DNA of 64,000 nt from Chlorops oryzae (taxonomy: Eukaryota; Arthropoda; Insecta; Diptera; Chloropidae), in contig CM035808.1 in assembly GCA_020466095.1 (NCBI GenBank), forward strand, positions 56,766,694 through 56,830,693, written 5' to 3'. The position numbers and the translations under genes are program-made. Below, piece after piece: positions 43,106 through 52,815 of the stretch (position 1 is its first letter; each line of letters begins with the position of its first letter). The notes beneath the pieces are model-generated. The model was not told the DNA's origin and did no database searches. It saw only the letters and a list, made by a program, of their open reading frames with translations.

Positions 43106-44017
43106 GGGCTGTTATGGAAACTGACACAGAATTGAATCGGAATCAGAATTGAAATCAATATCTGTTTCAAATGGTGTTATGAAATAGACACAGTTTTGCT
43201 TTTTTCGAAGATAGCAAAATCGATTTTCGAAGACGAGAAAACCTGACACTTGAAAAATGTTATAAAGAAAAAGAAAAAACTACAATATGTATTAAAAACA
43301 AGGTCAATCTTGGCGGCCCCCGTGGCTTAGTTTGCTGAGATGTCAAATTTCAATGCGAGAAGCGCTGGGTTCAACTCCCAATTGCTTTTTTTTTTTTTGG
43401 ATTTTTGATTTCCCATTTCCGTCCTATCACAACGAACCGATAAGCGTCCTAAGTGCGTCACCTTTATTGGTGGCAGCCAAACTGTGGCGAAGCTTGCATA
43501 AATAAATGAGCTAGAGAATCGGGTGGATGATTACGTCTTTTGTGGGTGGGTCTGCAGAATTTAACGACACCACGAGTTGCTGCCATAACAAGTCCACAAG
43601 CGGTTTGTCCCGCTTAGTAAGCCCCTTGGCCATACCCGGGTGGTTTTCCATAACCTCAACTAGTATAGAAGCCTGAGTCGCATTTTTATGCGTTCCCTTT
43701 ACTCAAAATCATTAAATACCCAAACAATTAAGAAAATATATTCAATTAAAGTATTTACTTTTATTTCTACTAAAAAAAACCAGCCGGGAAAAAGTCCTCA
43801 CACAATCTGGCGACCAATTATGTCAACTAAAAGCTGCTCGGTTTAAATCAGACAAAAAAAACAATAAATCTGTTTCTGTAACACCTAAAAACAATGCAAA
43901 CCTGATTTCGAAAATGAAAACAGTTTCAAAACTGAAAGTCTGATTCCATAACCCCAAAACGAAAAATGTGTTGATTTCAAATCTGATTCTGACAGTTGTC
44001 GGTTTCCATAACAGCCC
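43106..44017. mobile_element. MITE with GGGCTGTTATGG ends carrying a tRNA-like unit
   Basis: GGGCTGTTATGGAAAC at the left is mirrored by GTTTCCATAACAGCCC at the right. Subterminal TTTCAAA/TTTGAAA words face each other. About 912 bp, no transposase. A tRNA-like sequence with a T-run lies at 43313-43398. No target duplication was recognised. Confidence 0.65.
43313..43398 (+). repeat. tRNA-derived (SINE-like) unit 1
   Basis: CCCCCGTGGCTTAGTTTG resembles a tRNA 5' half with an A box (TGGCTTAGTTTGC), and GGTTCAACTCC at 43368-43378 is a perfect pol III B box. A run of 13 T follows at about 43386. The anticodon arm does not fold convincingly, so this is a SINE head or pseudo-tRNA, not a working tRNA. 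Related to the unit at 54434. Confidence 0.55.
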
Positions 44018-44434
44018 CGATTATTTTTATTTGGACGAACTTTGTAAAAAACCAAAATAAAATGTTTTCATATAAAGCGTTTTCTCCAAACACGGTAGAC
44101 AAATTGGTTGAAACTTGGAATAAACTTGGCATTGGAGTTATAGAAAAACGGACTATTGTGAGAAACTGGAAAGTTTTGATTAGTAAATATCAAAACCGCA
44201 AAAACATCCGAATACATATTTTGCTAGAAAGAAATAACTTTTTCCACCTTTTTTAATACAATATCTAAGTTGATGTTTTCATATTTGGAGCTAAAACTTT
44301 AGTGTAAATTACGCAGGCTCGAAATTCACTTCGGACCTATGGTTTCTTCGGCAAAGTTTATTGAAGACACCAATAGAACCAGAATCGCGATGTGCCCCAA
44401 TGGCCAAAAAATTTGACCCGGCCTAATATATATA
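44018..44434. other. No gene assigned
   Basis: The frame 44062-44256 (MFSYKAFSPNTVDKLVETWN) is open for about 65 codons but has no motif I recognise. Confidence 0.3.
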
Positions 44435-44533
44435 TAAGACTGTCCCAGAAATAACTGTCCTTTTGTTTTTTTTTTTTATTGCAAAAAAACCAATGATGTT
44501 TTTTTAAAAATTCTTTCAGTTCATTATTAAGTG

Positions 44534-44893
44534 AACACTTTTTTATTAAGGTCCTCCATTAGGTTTTTTACCGACCTTTCGTTCACCTTAGTGTATGCCC
44601 GATGCCATATACAGGGTGTCCCACACACTTTTGCATTTTTTTAAATAGCAGATATTACGATTAAAATGCAAAGTTTTTGCGTTTACAGAATTTTTTTATG
44701 TGTCACCGTTACAGAGATATTGCAATTCGAAGTGAATGCATTTCACTATGTATTTTCGAACATTTTGTTTTCGAAATTTCACAGTTATCCTAGTACACCT
44801 CGAAATTAAAAAAAAATATACACTTTTTTATTAAGGTCCTCCATTAGGTTTTTTACCGACCTTTCGTTCACCTTAGTGTATGCCCGATGCCAT
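44534..44893. repeat. Direct repeat within the Tc1-like element
   Basis: The stretch from ACACTTTTTTATTAAGG to GTATGCCCGATGCCAT (about 72 bp) occurs at 44534-44608 and again at 44821-44893. Between them is foreign-looking sequence beginning ATACAGGGTGTCCCA, which resembles a mariner-type end, so an insertion with local duplication of transposase 3' coding sequence is likely. Confidence 0.65.
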
Positions 44894-45522
44894 TTATGTC
44901 GAAATATTTCGATGTTCTTCGCAGTTTGTTTGGTCTTCTTAAGGTTCCTTTTCATTAAAGCCCAATAATTTTCGATTGGACGAAGTTCGGGGCAATTCGG
45001 AGGATTTGCTTCTCTTCTAACCGCAGTATAATATCCGTGTCCAGGTAACTGCTTGAAATCCGCTTTGCAATACGTTTCATCGTCCGTGATCACGCAATCA
45101 AATTTGGGCAGGAAATCGCGATACAGTTTTCGAGCCCTCCTCTTGGCTTCGGCGTACTTTTCTTCTGACCTATCAGGTAATTTTTGTACTTTATAGCTCC
45201 TTAGGCTGTAAAATTTTTTAATCCGTTGAACACTTGACCTCTATGTTCCCGCTTTTGCTGCCATATCACGAACCGAAGTGCCTGAATTCTGAGTAAACAG
45301 CCGCTTAACGTTCTGGGCCACCGCTTGGTTCGCTGGACCACTTTTTCTCCCTGATCATGGTGTTTTTGATAAAGGGGTAAGCTGTCTGTATCGTTTTATG
45401 TACCTACCGAAATTTTTTTCGCACACGCCAACTTCCTTAGCGATCTTTTTGTACGTGGTGTTTGGATTTTCCAGGTGTTTGTAAATAATTGCTTTCCGCT
45501 TTTCTTCTTGTTGAGACGACAT
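44806..45522 (-). pseudogene. Tc1-like transposase, catalytic core partly deleted
   Basis: From ATG at 45522: MSSQQEEKRKAIIYKHLENP, IAKEVGVCEKNFGRYIKRY (first HTH), GRKSGP (basic GRPR-like hook), VRDMAAKAGT (second HTH), a stop or two, then CVITDDETYCKADFKQLPGH (first catalytic aspartate region). The text then jumps to ANPPNCPELRPIENYWALMK, the block that holds the last acidic residue. The middle with the second aspartate (H-Q-D/W-P-D-x-A-x-x-H) is missing. The CKADFKQLPG and PNCPELRPIE wording fits the DD37E/DD39D-like branch of the Tc1-mariner superfamily. Confidence 0.7.
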
Positions 45523-45743
45523 CTTTTCAGTAGCTCTTTTATTTTACGAATGATTATTTTTTTTTATCTGCAATTTTATACTTTATTTAGGTACCACATA
45601 TGTTGCTATAGAGTTAACACTTTTTTATAAATAGCCTAAAAACAAAAGGACATTTATTTCTGGGACAGTCCTTATAACAGGTTGGCTGATAAGTCCCCGG
45701 TCTAACAAAGAAAAACACATTTTTTTGTCAAAATTCGTTTTTA

Positions 45744-46429
45744 TTATTCAACATAGTTCCCTTCAAGAGCGATACAACGATTATAACGACCTTCCAATTT
45801 ATTGATACCATTTTGGTAGTACTCCTTCGGTTTTGCCTCAAAATAGGCCTCTTCATTGCAGCCAAATTTTTTCCCTGCGAGCATCCTTTTGAGGTCTGAG
45901 AACAAGAAAAAGTCGCTGGGGGCCAGATCTGGAGAATACGGTGGGTGGGGAAGCAATTCGAAGCCTAATTCATGAATTTTTGCCATCGTTCTCAATGACT
46001 TGTGGCACGGTGCGTTGTCTTGGTGGAACAACACTTTTTTTTTCTTCATATGGGACCGTTTTGCCGCGATTTCGACCTTCAAACGCTCCAATAACGACAT
46101 ATAATAGTCACGGTTGATAGTTTTTCCCTTCTCAAGATAATCGATAAAAATTATTCCATGCCCATCCCAAAAAACAGAGGCCATTACTTTGCCAGCGGAC
46201 TTTTGAGTCTTTCCACGCTTCGGAGACGGTTCACCGATCGCTGTCCACTCAGCCGACTGTCGATTGGACTCAGGAGTGTAGTGATAGAGCCATGTTTCAT
46301 CCATTGTCACATATCGACGCTCAGAATCATCAACACGTTGTTGTTTTTGGTCAAATGTGAGCTCGCGCGGCACACATTTTGCACAGAGCTTTTTCATATC
46401 CAAATATTGATGAATGATATGACCAACGG
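45744..46429 (-). pseudogene. mariner copy 2 transposase, C-terminal part
   Basis: Minus strand resumes at VGHIIHQYLDMKKLCAKC and ends LEGNYVE at 45744. Unlike copy 1, all three catalytic aspartates are present (TMDETWL, FHQDNAPCH, APSDFFLF). Two in-frame deletions are seen relative to copy 1: 14 residues between DSER and RYVT, and six residues after CNEE. The WVPxxL linker reads CVPREL. The first ~28 codons of the open frame upstream come from the inserted repeats. Confidence 0.85.
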
Positions 46430-47205
46430 GGGAATGAAAAATGGCCCCAATGAAAAATGGCCCCAAATTCAAAATGAAAAAAGGCCCCAAATTTTGGGGC
46501 AATTTTGCATTTTGAAAAATGACCCCAAATCAAAAATGAAATTTGGCCCCAAAATAAAATGAAAAAAGGCCCCAAAATCAAAAAGAGGTGTTTTTAATCT
46601 AAATGAAAAATGACCCCAAACTAGAAAATAAAAATGGTCCTATGAAAATTGAAAAACTAGAAATGAAAAATGGCCCCAATTTTGGGGTAATTTTTCATTA
46701 TGCAAAATGGCCCCACTTTAAAAAATGAAATTTGGCCCCAAAATCAAATGATAAGTCAAGAATATAAAACAGGGCTGGAACGCGAAATGGATTCATAACC
46801 AAATAAAAGTGGCCCCGACTTTTGGGGTCGTTTTGCATTATGAATTATAGCCCCAACATGAAATGAAAAACCGTCGCAAGAATCAGGATTCGTTTTGAAT
46901 GCAAATGAAAAATGGCCCCAAACTACAATTTGAAATTTTTTAATTGAAAAATGGCCCCAAAATTGGGGTAATTTTGCATTATGAAAAATCACCCCAATCA
47001 AGAAAGGAAAAAAGGCCCCAAACTTGGGGTAATTTTGCATTATGAAAAAAGACCCCAAATCAAAAAAGGAAAAATGACCCCAAACTTGGGGTAATTTTGC
47101 ATTATGAAAAAAGACCCCAAATCAAAAAAGGAAAAATGACCCTAAATTTGGGGTAATTTTGCATTATGAAAAAAGACCCCAAATCAAAAAAGGAAAAATG
47201 GTATG
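46430..47205. repeat. Left array of G/C-tract minisatellite
   Basis: Units contain GGGGTAATTTTGCATTATG then AAAAAAGACCCCAAATC and AAAAAAGGAAAAATG(A/G)CCCC. Spacing of successive GGGGTAATTTTGC words at 47025-47160 is about 62 bp. Units nearer the outer end are more irregular. CCCCAAATTTGGGG-type palindromes recur and could form hairpins. Confidence 0.8.
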
Positions 47206-47212
47206 ACTGCTG

Positions 47213-47578
47213 TTAAAACCAGTAAAAGACATTTTTACTGACGGAGGCGAAAATTTTTTTTTGAAGAAATCGGGTGATAGCAGGCAAATTTTTTTTTAAA
47301 TCGCGCGCGCAAAAACTTCTAACTCTGTTTATTTCAAATGTATTTACCTCATCCATATATTTTATATATATTATTAGAACTTGCTTATAACAGCCGCGAG
47401 GAACTATTTTAAATGTGGGGTCCATCAGGTATTTTCGGTCTTGTATGTTTTCTTGAATTAGATCGATAGATTTCAAAGATGAAAATATGCAGTACGAGAA
47501 CTCTTCTTCAATTATACATGCGGTATAAAATGCTCTGGGAATTTGGTCATCTTTCGAAACACCAAAAATTGTCCACAC
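47213..47578 (-). pseudogene. MULE-type transposase fragment
   Basis: 121 codons on the minus strand. The block QDRKYLMDPTFKIVPRGCYK followed by QVLIIYIKYMDEV matches the first catalytic strand of MULE transposases, usually written ...D-G-T-F-K/x-x-x-P...F-x-Q-L...H; here the G after D is P. The upstream part (ACIIEEEFSYCIFSSLKSID) also suits the family. After V-N-T-F the text no longer matches and the remaining catalytic residues are absent. As part of the foldback element it marks the Mutator superfamily. Confidence 0.6.
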
Positions 47579-47729
47579 TCACTCTAATTGAAACGATTCT
47601 CTAACCTCTATCGAAGACGTGGAACATTTTACGAAAGATTTGCTGACCAAGTAGTTTAATCCTCTTATAATTCTTGGCAACGAAACCTGCTTACTTTCAT
47701 CCTGAAATCTGGAATTTTGACCTTACTGA

Positions 47730-48530
47730 AATTTGGCCCCAAAATAAAATGAAAAAAGGCCCCAAATTTGGGGTCATTTTGCGGTTTGAAAAAAGACCCC
47801 AAATCAAAAAAGGAAAAAAGGCCCCAAAATTGGGGTAATTTTGCATTATGAAAAAAGACCCCAAATCAAAAATTGAAAAAAGGCCCCAAATTTGGGGTCA
47901 TTTTGCATTATGAAAAAAGACCCCAAATCAAAAAAGGAAAAAAGGCCCCAAAACTGGGGTAATTTTGCATTATGAAAAAAGACCCCAAATCAAAAAAGGA
48001 AAAAAGGCCCTAAATTTGGGGTAATTTTGCATTATGAAAAATAACCCCATTTATTATAATATTTTGGGGCCTTTTTTCATTTTCAGTTGGCGATAGTTTT
48101 GAATTAGGACCATTTTTTTGGAGCCCCAATTTTGTACGAAGGAAAACGGGCCCGGAAATATATAAAGTTTTGGGGTAATTTTGCATTATGAAAAATTGCC
48201 CCAAATCAAAAAAGGAAAAATGGCCCCAAGTTGGGGTAATTTTGCATTACGAAAAAAGACCCCAAATCAAAAAAGGAAAAATGGCCCCAAAATTAGGGTA
48301 ATTTTGCATTATGAAAAAAGACCCCAAATCAAAAAAGGAAAAATGGCCCCAAACTCAATGTAGTTTTTGAAAAATGCAAAATGACCCCAAACAAAAAGGA
48401 AAAAAGACCCCAAAAAAAATGAAAAATCGCCCCAAAATTCGTGTTGTTGTTTTCAATATTAAGTTTTGGGGTCATTTTTCATTTTGAGTTTGGGGCCATT
48501 TTGCATTGGGGCCATTTTTCAGGGAGCCTT
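47730..48530. repeat. Right array of G/C-tract minisatellite
   Basis: The same 62-bp-type units as the left array, and largely in the same orientation, interrupted near 48045-48170 by a diverged stretch. Only the outermost ~60 bp at the right end (48465-48523) is inverted relative to the left end. Confidence 0.75.
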
Positions 48531-48770
48531 TTGTGAATTTTTTTTGATGTTTTCGTCGGTAACCACCTCTTTCGGGCGTCCACTGCGTTCACCGTCCTCC
48601 GTGCTCATTTCACCACGCTTGAATTTTGCATACCAATCAATTATTGTTGATTTTCCTGGGGCAGAGTCCGGAAACTCATTATCAAGCCAAGTTTTTGCTT
48701 CCACTGTATTTTTTCCCTTCAGAAAACAGTATTTTATCAAACCACGAAATTCCTTTTTTTTCCATTTTTT
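48531..48770 (-). pseudogene. mariner copy 2 transposase, N-terminal part
   Basis: Minus-strand frame begins IKYCFLKGKNTVEAKTWLDN and runs through GEMSTEDGERSGRPKEVVTD to ENIKK, then reads out of frame into the insertion. An extra A in the A-run at ENIKK shifts it (NSQKAP). The start codon region has the same extended A-run as copy 1. Confidence 0.85.
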
Positions 48771-48954
48771 TCACAATAACAAAAGTTGCTTCACAAAAGA
48801 CGCTCTATCTCACAAACTAATTGACTTACAGACGTCAAATTTTGACACGAATCATTTGAAGGTTGCCACTATATAAAAATAATATGCATTTAATACTAGC
48901 GACGCCATCTATGTGTCAGACCGGGGACTTATCAGCCAACCTGTTATATATCCC

Positions 48955-49290
48955 TGCATTCGTCACGAAATCATTAATCGTCCCACTCTTTAAAAAGGGT
49001 GATCCGAATCTCGTAGAAAATTTAAGAGGGCTTGCCTTAGTAAATTGAATTTTTAAACTATTTGCAGGTCTGATTTTCTCTCGTTTACAGACATGGGTTC
49101 ACTGCAAAAATATATTACATGCATCACAGGCCGGCGTCCGTAGAGGCTACTCCACAAGGAAAATAAAAAAGTCTACGCATTCTTCATTGATATATCTAAA
49201 GCCTTTGACAAAGTCCCTCGTAACTTATTATATATTAAGTTCGCACAAATTGGCCTCTCGAAGAAATTGCTACAAACACTTGTTTGATTA
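48955..49290 (+). pseudogene. Non-LTR reverse transcriptase fragment
   Basis: Plus-strand text KSLIVPLFKKGDPNLVENLR, then GLALVN-stop-IFKLFAGLIFSRL, HASQAGVRRGYSTR and, after frame changes, FFIDISKAFDKVPRNLLY (first catalytic aspartate) and IGLSKKLLQTL. These are RT motifs 1-3 in order. The remainder is cut by the palindromic element at 49291. Clade not resolved. Confidence 0.7.
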
Positions 49291-49882
49291 CACTGTGTGT
49301 AATTTTTTAAGTCACGGCAAAATAACCATATACGGACACCACTACGTGATAAAAGACTAAAAAAAAAGACCCGTGTCTCCCAATTTTCCCCAAAGTCATG
49401 CACTTTTTGTTTTATGGGCCCCCAAAGATTTGGGGCCTCGGTATCATTTTCGTAAAAATTTGGACATTTTATCAGGCTCATATCTTGTAAACCGTTCAGA
49501 ATTTCGATTTACTCTCTGAGGCAAAGTTGTAGCTCTTGTAAAGGATAAAAAATATCGAAATTTTTTAAGTTTTTTGCGATTTTGACCTGGAAGGTGAAGT
49601 TTTTTGGATTTTATATGTTGGCAATTTTTGTTCCATATGACAAGAGCTACAACTTTGCCTCAGAGAGTAAATCGAAATTCTGAACGGTTTACAAGATATG
49701 AGCCTGAGAAAATGATCACATTTTTACGAAAATGATACCGAGGCCCCAAATCTTTGGGGGCCCATAAAACAAAAAGTGCATGACTTTGGGGAAAATTGGG
49801 AGACACGGGTCTTTTTTTTTTAGTCTTTTAACACGTAGTGGTGTCCGTATATGGTTATTTTTTTTTTGGTGTTGCACTGTGT
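49291..49882. mobile_element. Large palindromic (foldback) MITE
   Basis: Two arms of about 250 bp (49291-49540 and 49641-49882) are near-perfect reverse complements around a ~100-bp loop. Matching pairs include ATAACCATATACGGACACC / GGTGTCCGTATATGGTTAT and GGCCCCCAAAGATTTGGGG mirrored near 49745. Outer ends are CACTGTG...CACTGTG-like. It lies inside an RT fragment. No transposase. The mirrored open frames here are a by-product of the palindrome. Confidence 0.75.
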
Positions 49883-50164
49883 TATATAATAATACAACGT
49901 CACAAATTTGGAATGTCAATTTTTCTTCTGAAAAAGAAAAAAAAAAACAAGCGCTCGATTCGGTCGGACGCGTTTTCCGTAGTTCCGCAGTTTTCGTAAA
50001 AAAAAAACAAAAACTGAAAAAAACAAAATTAATCATTATTATACTTATAAAAAAATTAAATCAACCAAATTAAATCTAAATTCAATTAATCGTAATAAAA
50101 ATAAGTAAAAAAACGCAATTTAAACAAGTAAGGGTGTTATAGTCAGGCGAGCCTGACAATAGAA
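49883..50164. other. A-rich spacer, possibly Jockey 5' UTR
   Basis: Contains GCGCTCGATTCGGTCGGACG near 49953, the sort of GC-rich start seen at Jockey-clade 5' ends, but separated from ORF1 by the next repeat. No gene. Confidence 0.3.
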
Positions 50165-50978
50165 TACCCGACACAGACACACGTGTTCAAATAACTTTTA
50201 ATATCAAGAGGTGTTTAAGACCATAAGGGGCCTCATATACCGACTTTTCTTAGATTTCTTTATGAAAACCGCCCCTTTGTCACGCCCACTTTTCAAATTT
50301 TTTTTGAATTCTTATCGGAGGCTTAAATATACACTCGAATTCTAAGTTTCATTGAAATATTGCGAAAAAGTCCGATTTTAAGGCAGTTTTGGGATTTTTG
50401 TGACAGACCCTTGTACTGGAGGTACCCTTAAAAATGGCCCGATCAAGGAAATTTTTTGGGAGGATGTTAAAGGCTACAAAGGAAGCATAAGTGCCAAATT
50501 TCGTTCAAGTCCCATTTGAATTTCGGGTGTAGGAGACAATTTTCGAAAACCGCCCTTCTGCCACGCCCACTTTTTCAATTTTTGGAAATAATATTACTGG
50601 CCTTTAAATATGATCAAATATCCAATTTCATCAAAATATGTTGAAAAACTTCGCTTTTAGAGCAGTTTTTGTGATTTTCGTAACAGACCCTAGTACTTGA
50701 GGTACCCCTAAAAATGGTCCGATCGGGTCCATTCTCGAACTTGTTCTTACTCATGTCCCCGTGAGCACGCATGCCAAATTTTGTCGAGATATCTCAACTC
50801 CTTCGATAAGATAACTGTATACAAACAGACGGACAGACGGACGGACATGTCTAAATCGAATCTCCTGGTGACACTGATCATTTCTATATATATTTTGTAT
50901 GGTCTATCTCGACTGGTTCTGGGTGTTACACACAACCACACAAACGCAATATACCCTCGATACAGAGTGTGTCGGGTA
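50165..50978. mobile_element. Dispersed fly repeat with TACCCGACAC ends
   Basis: TACCCGACAC at 50165 is mirrored by GTGTCGGGTA ending at 50978. Two halves of about 280 bp repeat each other (AAACCGCCC...CACGCCCACTTTT, then CAGACCCT...GTAC...GAGGTACCC, at 50265-50430 and 50545-50715). It ends with CAGACGGACAGACGGACGG and a stretch closely resembling a repeat common near fly genes. Non-coding. Confidence 0.6.
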
Positions 50979-51016
50979 TAAAAATTTGAGACAGTGACTC
51001 TTCTAGTGCGCGAAAA

Positions 51017-52745
51017 GTGCATATGAAAAAAAGAGAAAAAAGAAAAAAAATTGAAGATAAAATAAGTGTTCAACGTTCGCCGCCGTGCTTCCGACGTCGC
51101 TCGCACACTGTTACCGAATCGATCCAACAACAAAATGCTCTGCTTAACATTCACTCGGTGCCTTCAGGCAATCTTTCCCGCACACCGCTGCAAACAAATG
51201 CAGTATATGCACTACCCTTTCTGCCTACAAGCTCCAATACTGCCTGCTCGATCGCAGTAAAAACGCCAACTAATACTTTTGCTAGTCCTAAGTACACAGC
51301 TACAACGTCAAGGGTTTCTGCTCTTTTTGCGAGCCTCACCTCTTCAACAACAACAGCATTATTGCAAAACAAAGAAACATCCGTCATACTGACAAACACT
51401 AACTCAGAAGAAGAATACAGCAGACAAAACGAAGCTGAAATTGCTGCTCAAACCGCTGCTCAGAGCTCAGCCGTGAGCTCTGCTCAAGTGAATGCTAGCG
51501 CCGCTGCCGCTATAGCAAGAAACGTTGGCGTCCACGAAAAGAAAAAGGGGTTGGCAGTGCAGACAGGCATGGATCTCTACGTCAACATTAAGCGGAAATT
51601 GAGTCCCCAAAAAATGCAAGGACAGAAGGCTCTAAAAGTATTGAAACCCAATGCATCAACGAGTAGTGCTGCTAGCCCAAGCCAAAATAGATTTGCGCTG
51701 CTTGCTAGCAAAGATGATAATGAATCATCTACACCAAACCCCATCAAAAAAATTAAGCCTCACCCAATCTACTTGCGTGGGGAATGTTCCAACGCTTTAG
51801 CAGCAACTGTCGCTCGTTTCATTGGCAGTAGCAACTTTCACGTTGTTTCCATTAAAAGGGGTAACGTGAAAGAAACAAAAATACAAATTTATACGGAAAC
51901 CCACTATCGTACCCTGGTGAATCACTTTGATGCACTCAAAAAAAAAGCTACTATACCTACCAGCTTAAAGCAAGCAAAGGTTTAGTGGTAGTAATAAAAG
52001 GCATCGAGCCCTCAGTTGACCCAGCAGAGATCAAAGGCGCTCTGCAATGTGCAGGGTTTCCAACGAAAACCGTTTTTAATATTAAAAACAAAAAAAAAAT
52101 ATTCCGCAACCCCTATATCGCATTGAGCTTGATCTTTCAGCTAACTCCCAAAAACTAAAAAAGAACGAGGTCCACTCAATATACAATCTGCAAATTTAGC
52201 TACACCGCAAAATTATGGTCGAAGAGCCTCATAAGCGGCAAGAACCGGTTCAATGCTCTAATTGCCAAGAATTTGGTCACACGCAAAACCATTGCAAATT
52301 GCACCCCGTGTGCGCTACATGTGGAGATCGGCATTCTTCGAACTCTTAGTTGATCAAGACAACCCTGATGTAAGAAAATGCAGCAGCTGTGGTGGTAACC
52401 ACAAAGCGAGTGATCGTGGATGCCCAATCTACATGGCAATAAAAAAAAGACCAACCCAAGCGGAAAACTCACCAAGAAGTTCTGAACTTCATGCCGAGCC
52501 AGCAAGGGCCAGCATCAGCTGCTCTTCCTCCCAAAGCATTTTCATATGCTGGCGCAGTAAAGTCTAACACTGCTGCGAGCCAAGCTCAAGCATCTCTTGT
52601 GACAGTAGCACATCCTGGTAGTTCTCCAATGAATATTTCGTACGCTGACGCTGTCAGGTCGAACACTGCGGTACACCCTCAAGGTGCCATTTCAAATTTG
52701 GAATCAATGATCTCGAATTTGACTAACTGCATGATGCTATTCACT
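51017..52745 (+). pseudogene. Jockey B ORF1 (Gag-like, CCHC knuckles)
   Basis: 322 codons are open from 51017. The clade-typical start may be the internal MDLYVNIKRKLSPQKMQGQK at about 51571, which parallels the ORF1 start of Jockey A; the upstream Ala/Ser/Thr-rich region would then be an extension. The core (RGECSNALAATVARFI, NVKETKIQIYTETHYRTL) is followed by a frameshift at an A-run near 51940, then VVVIKGIEPSVDPAEIKGAL, knuckles CSNCQEFGHTQNHC, CATCGDRHSS and CSSCGGNHKASDRGC in shifting frames, and a tail with two AFSYAGAVKSN/ISYADAVRSN repeats ending near 52745. Confidence 0.8.
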
Positions 52746-52815
52746 TAAACTGCAAGATGCTGCAAGAGATGATGCGGGCTCAAAGCCAACTCATGCAAAT
52801 TCTAATTGCAAAGAA

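Larger units (their letters stand above)
44435..45674 (-). mobile_element. Tc1-like element, internally deleted
   Basis: Ends TAAGACTGTCCCAGAAATAA and its complement ending GGGACAGTCCTTA, with TGTCCTTTTG continuing inward on both sides; TA lies outside each end (44433-44434 and 45675-45676). The right TA is also the left TA of the adjacent mariner. A decayed transposase occupies the minus strand. The left part contains a duplicated segment. Confidence 0.8.
46430..48530. mobile_element. Foldback/NOF-like (MULE) element inserted in mariner copy 2
   Basis: Outer ends are inverted: ATGAAAAATGGCCCCAATG at the left and its complement CATTGGGGCCATTTTTCA at the right, extending about 60 bp. Inward lie arrays of about 62-bp units rich in GACCCC/GGGG, and in the middle (47213-47730) a unique segment with a MULE transposase fragment. 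The Drosophila FB element with NOF, whose protein is Mutator-like, has this plan. Its insertion removed about 70 bp of the mariner gene, so no target duplication remains. Confidence 0.6.
45677..48944 (-). mobile_element. mariner copy 2 (Himar1-like), split by a foldback insertion
   Basis: ACAGGTTGGCTGATAAGTCC at 45677 and GGACTTATCAGCCAACCTGT ending at 48944 are the same termini as copy 1, with TA on both sides (45675-45676, 48945-48946). Without the 2.1-kb insertion the element would be about 1.2 kb. Its transposase halves are on the minus strand on either side of the insertion. Confidence 0.9.

Noticed and set aside
43313..43385. Functional tRNA gene
   Set aside because: A and B boxes are present but the anticodon arm and acceptor stem do not pair, and it lies inside a MITE with a related unit elsewhere.
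46430..48530. Regular repeats that could suggest a CRISPR array
   Set aside because: Units are contiguous and degenerate with no unique spacers, the context is an insect genome, and the ends and centre point to a transposon.
49716..50073. Paired frames on both strands of about 100 codons
   Set aside because: They arise from the two mirrored arms of the palindromic element and contain mostly poly-K or poly-F runs.
50816..50850. CAGACGGACAGACGGACGG as a microsatellite or promoter element
   Set aside because: It is a conserved part of the dispersed repeat at 50165-50978, not an independent tandem repeat.
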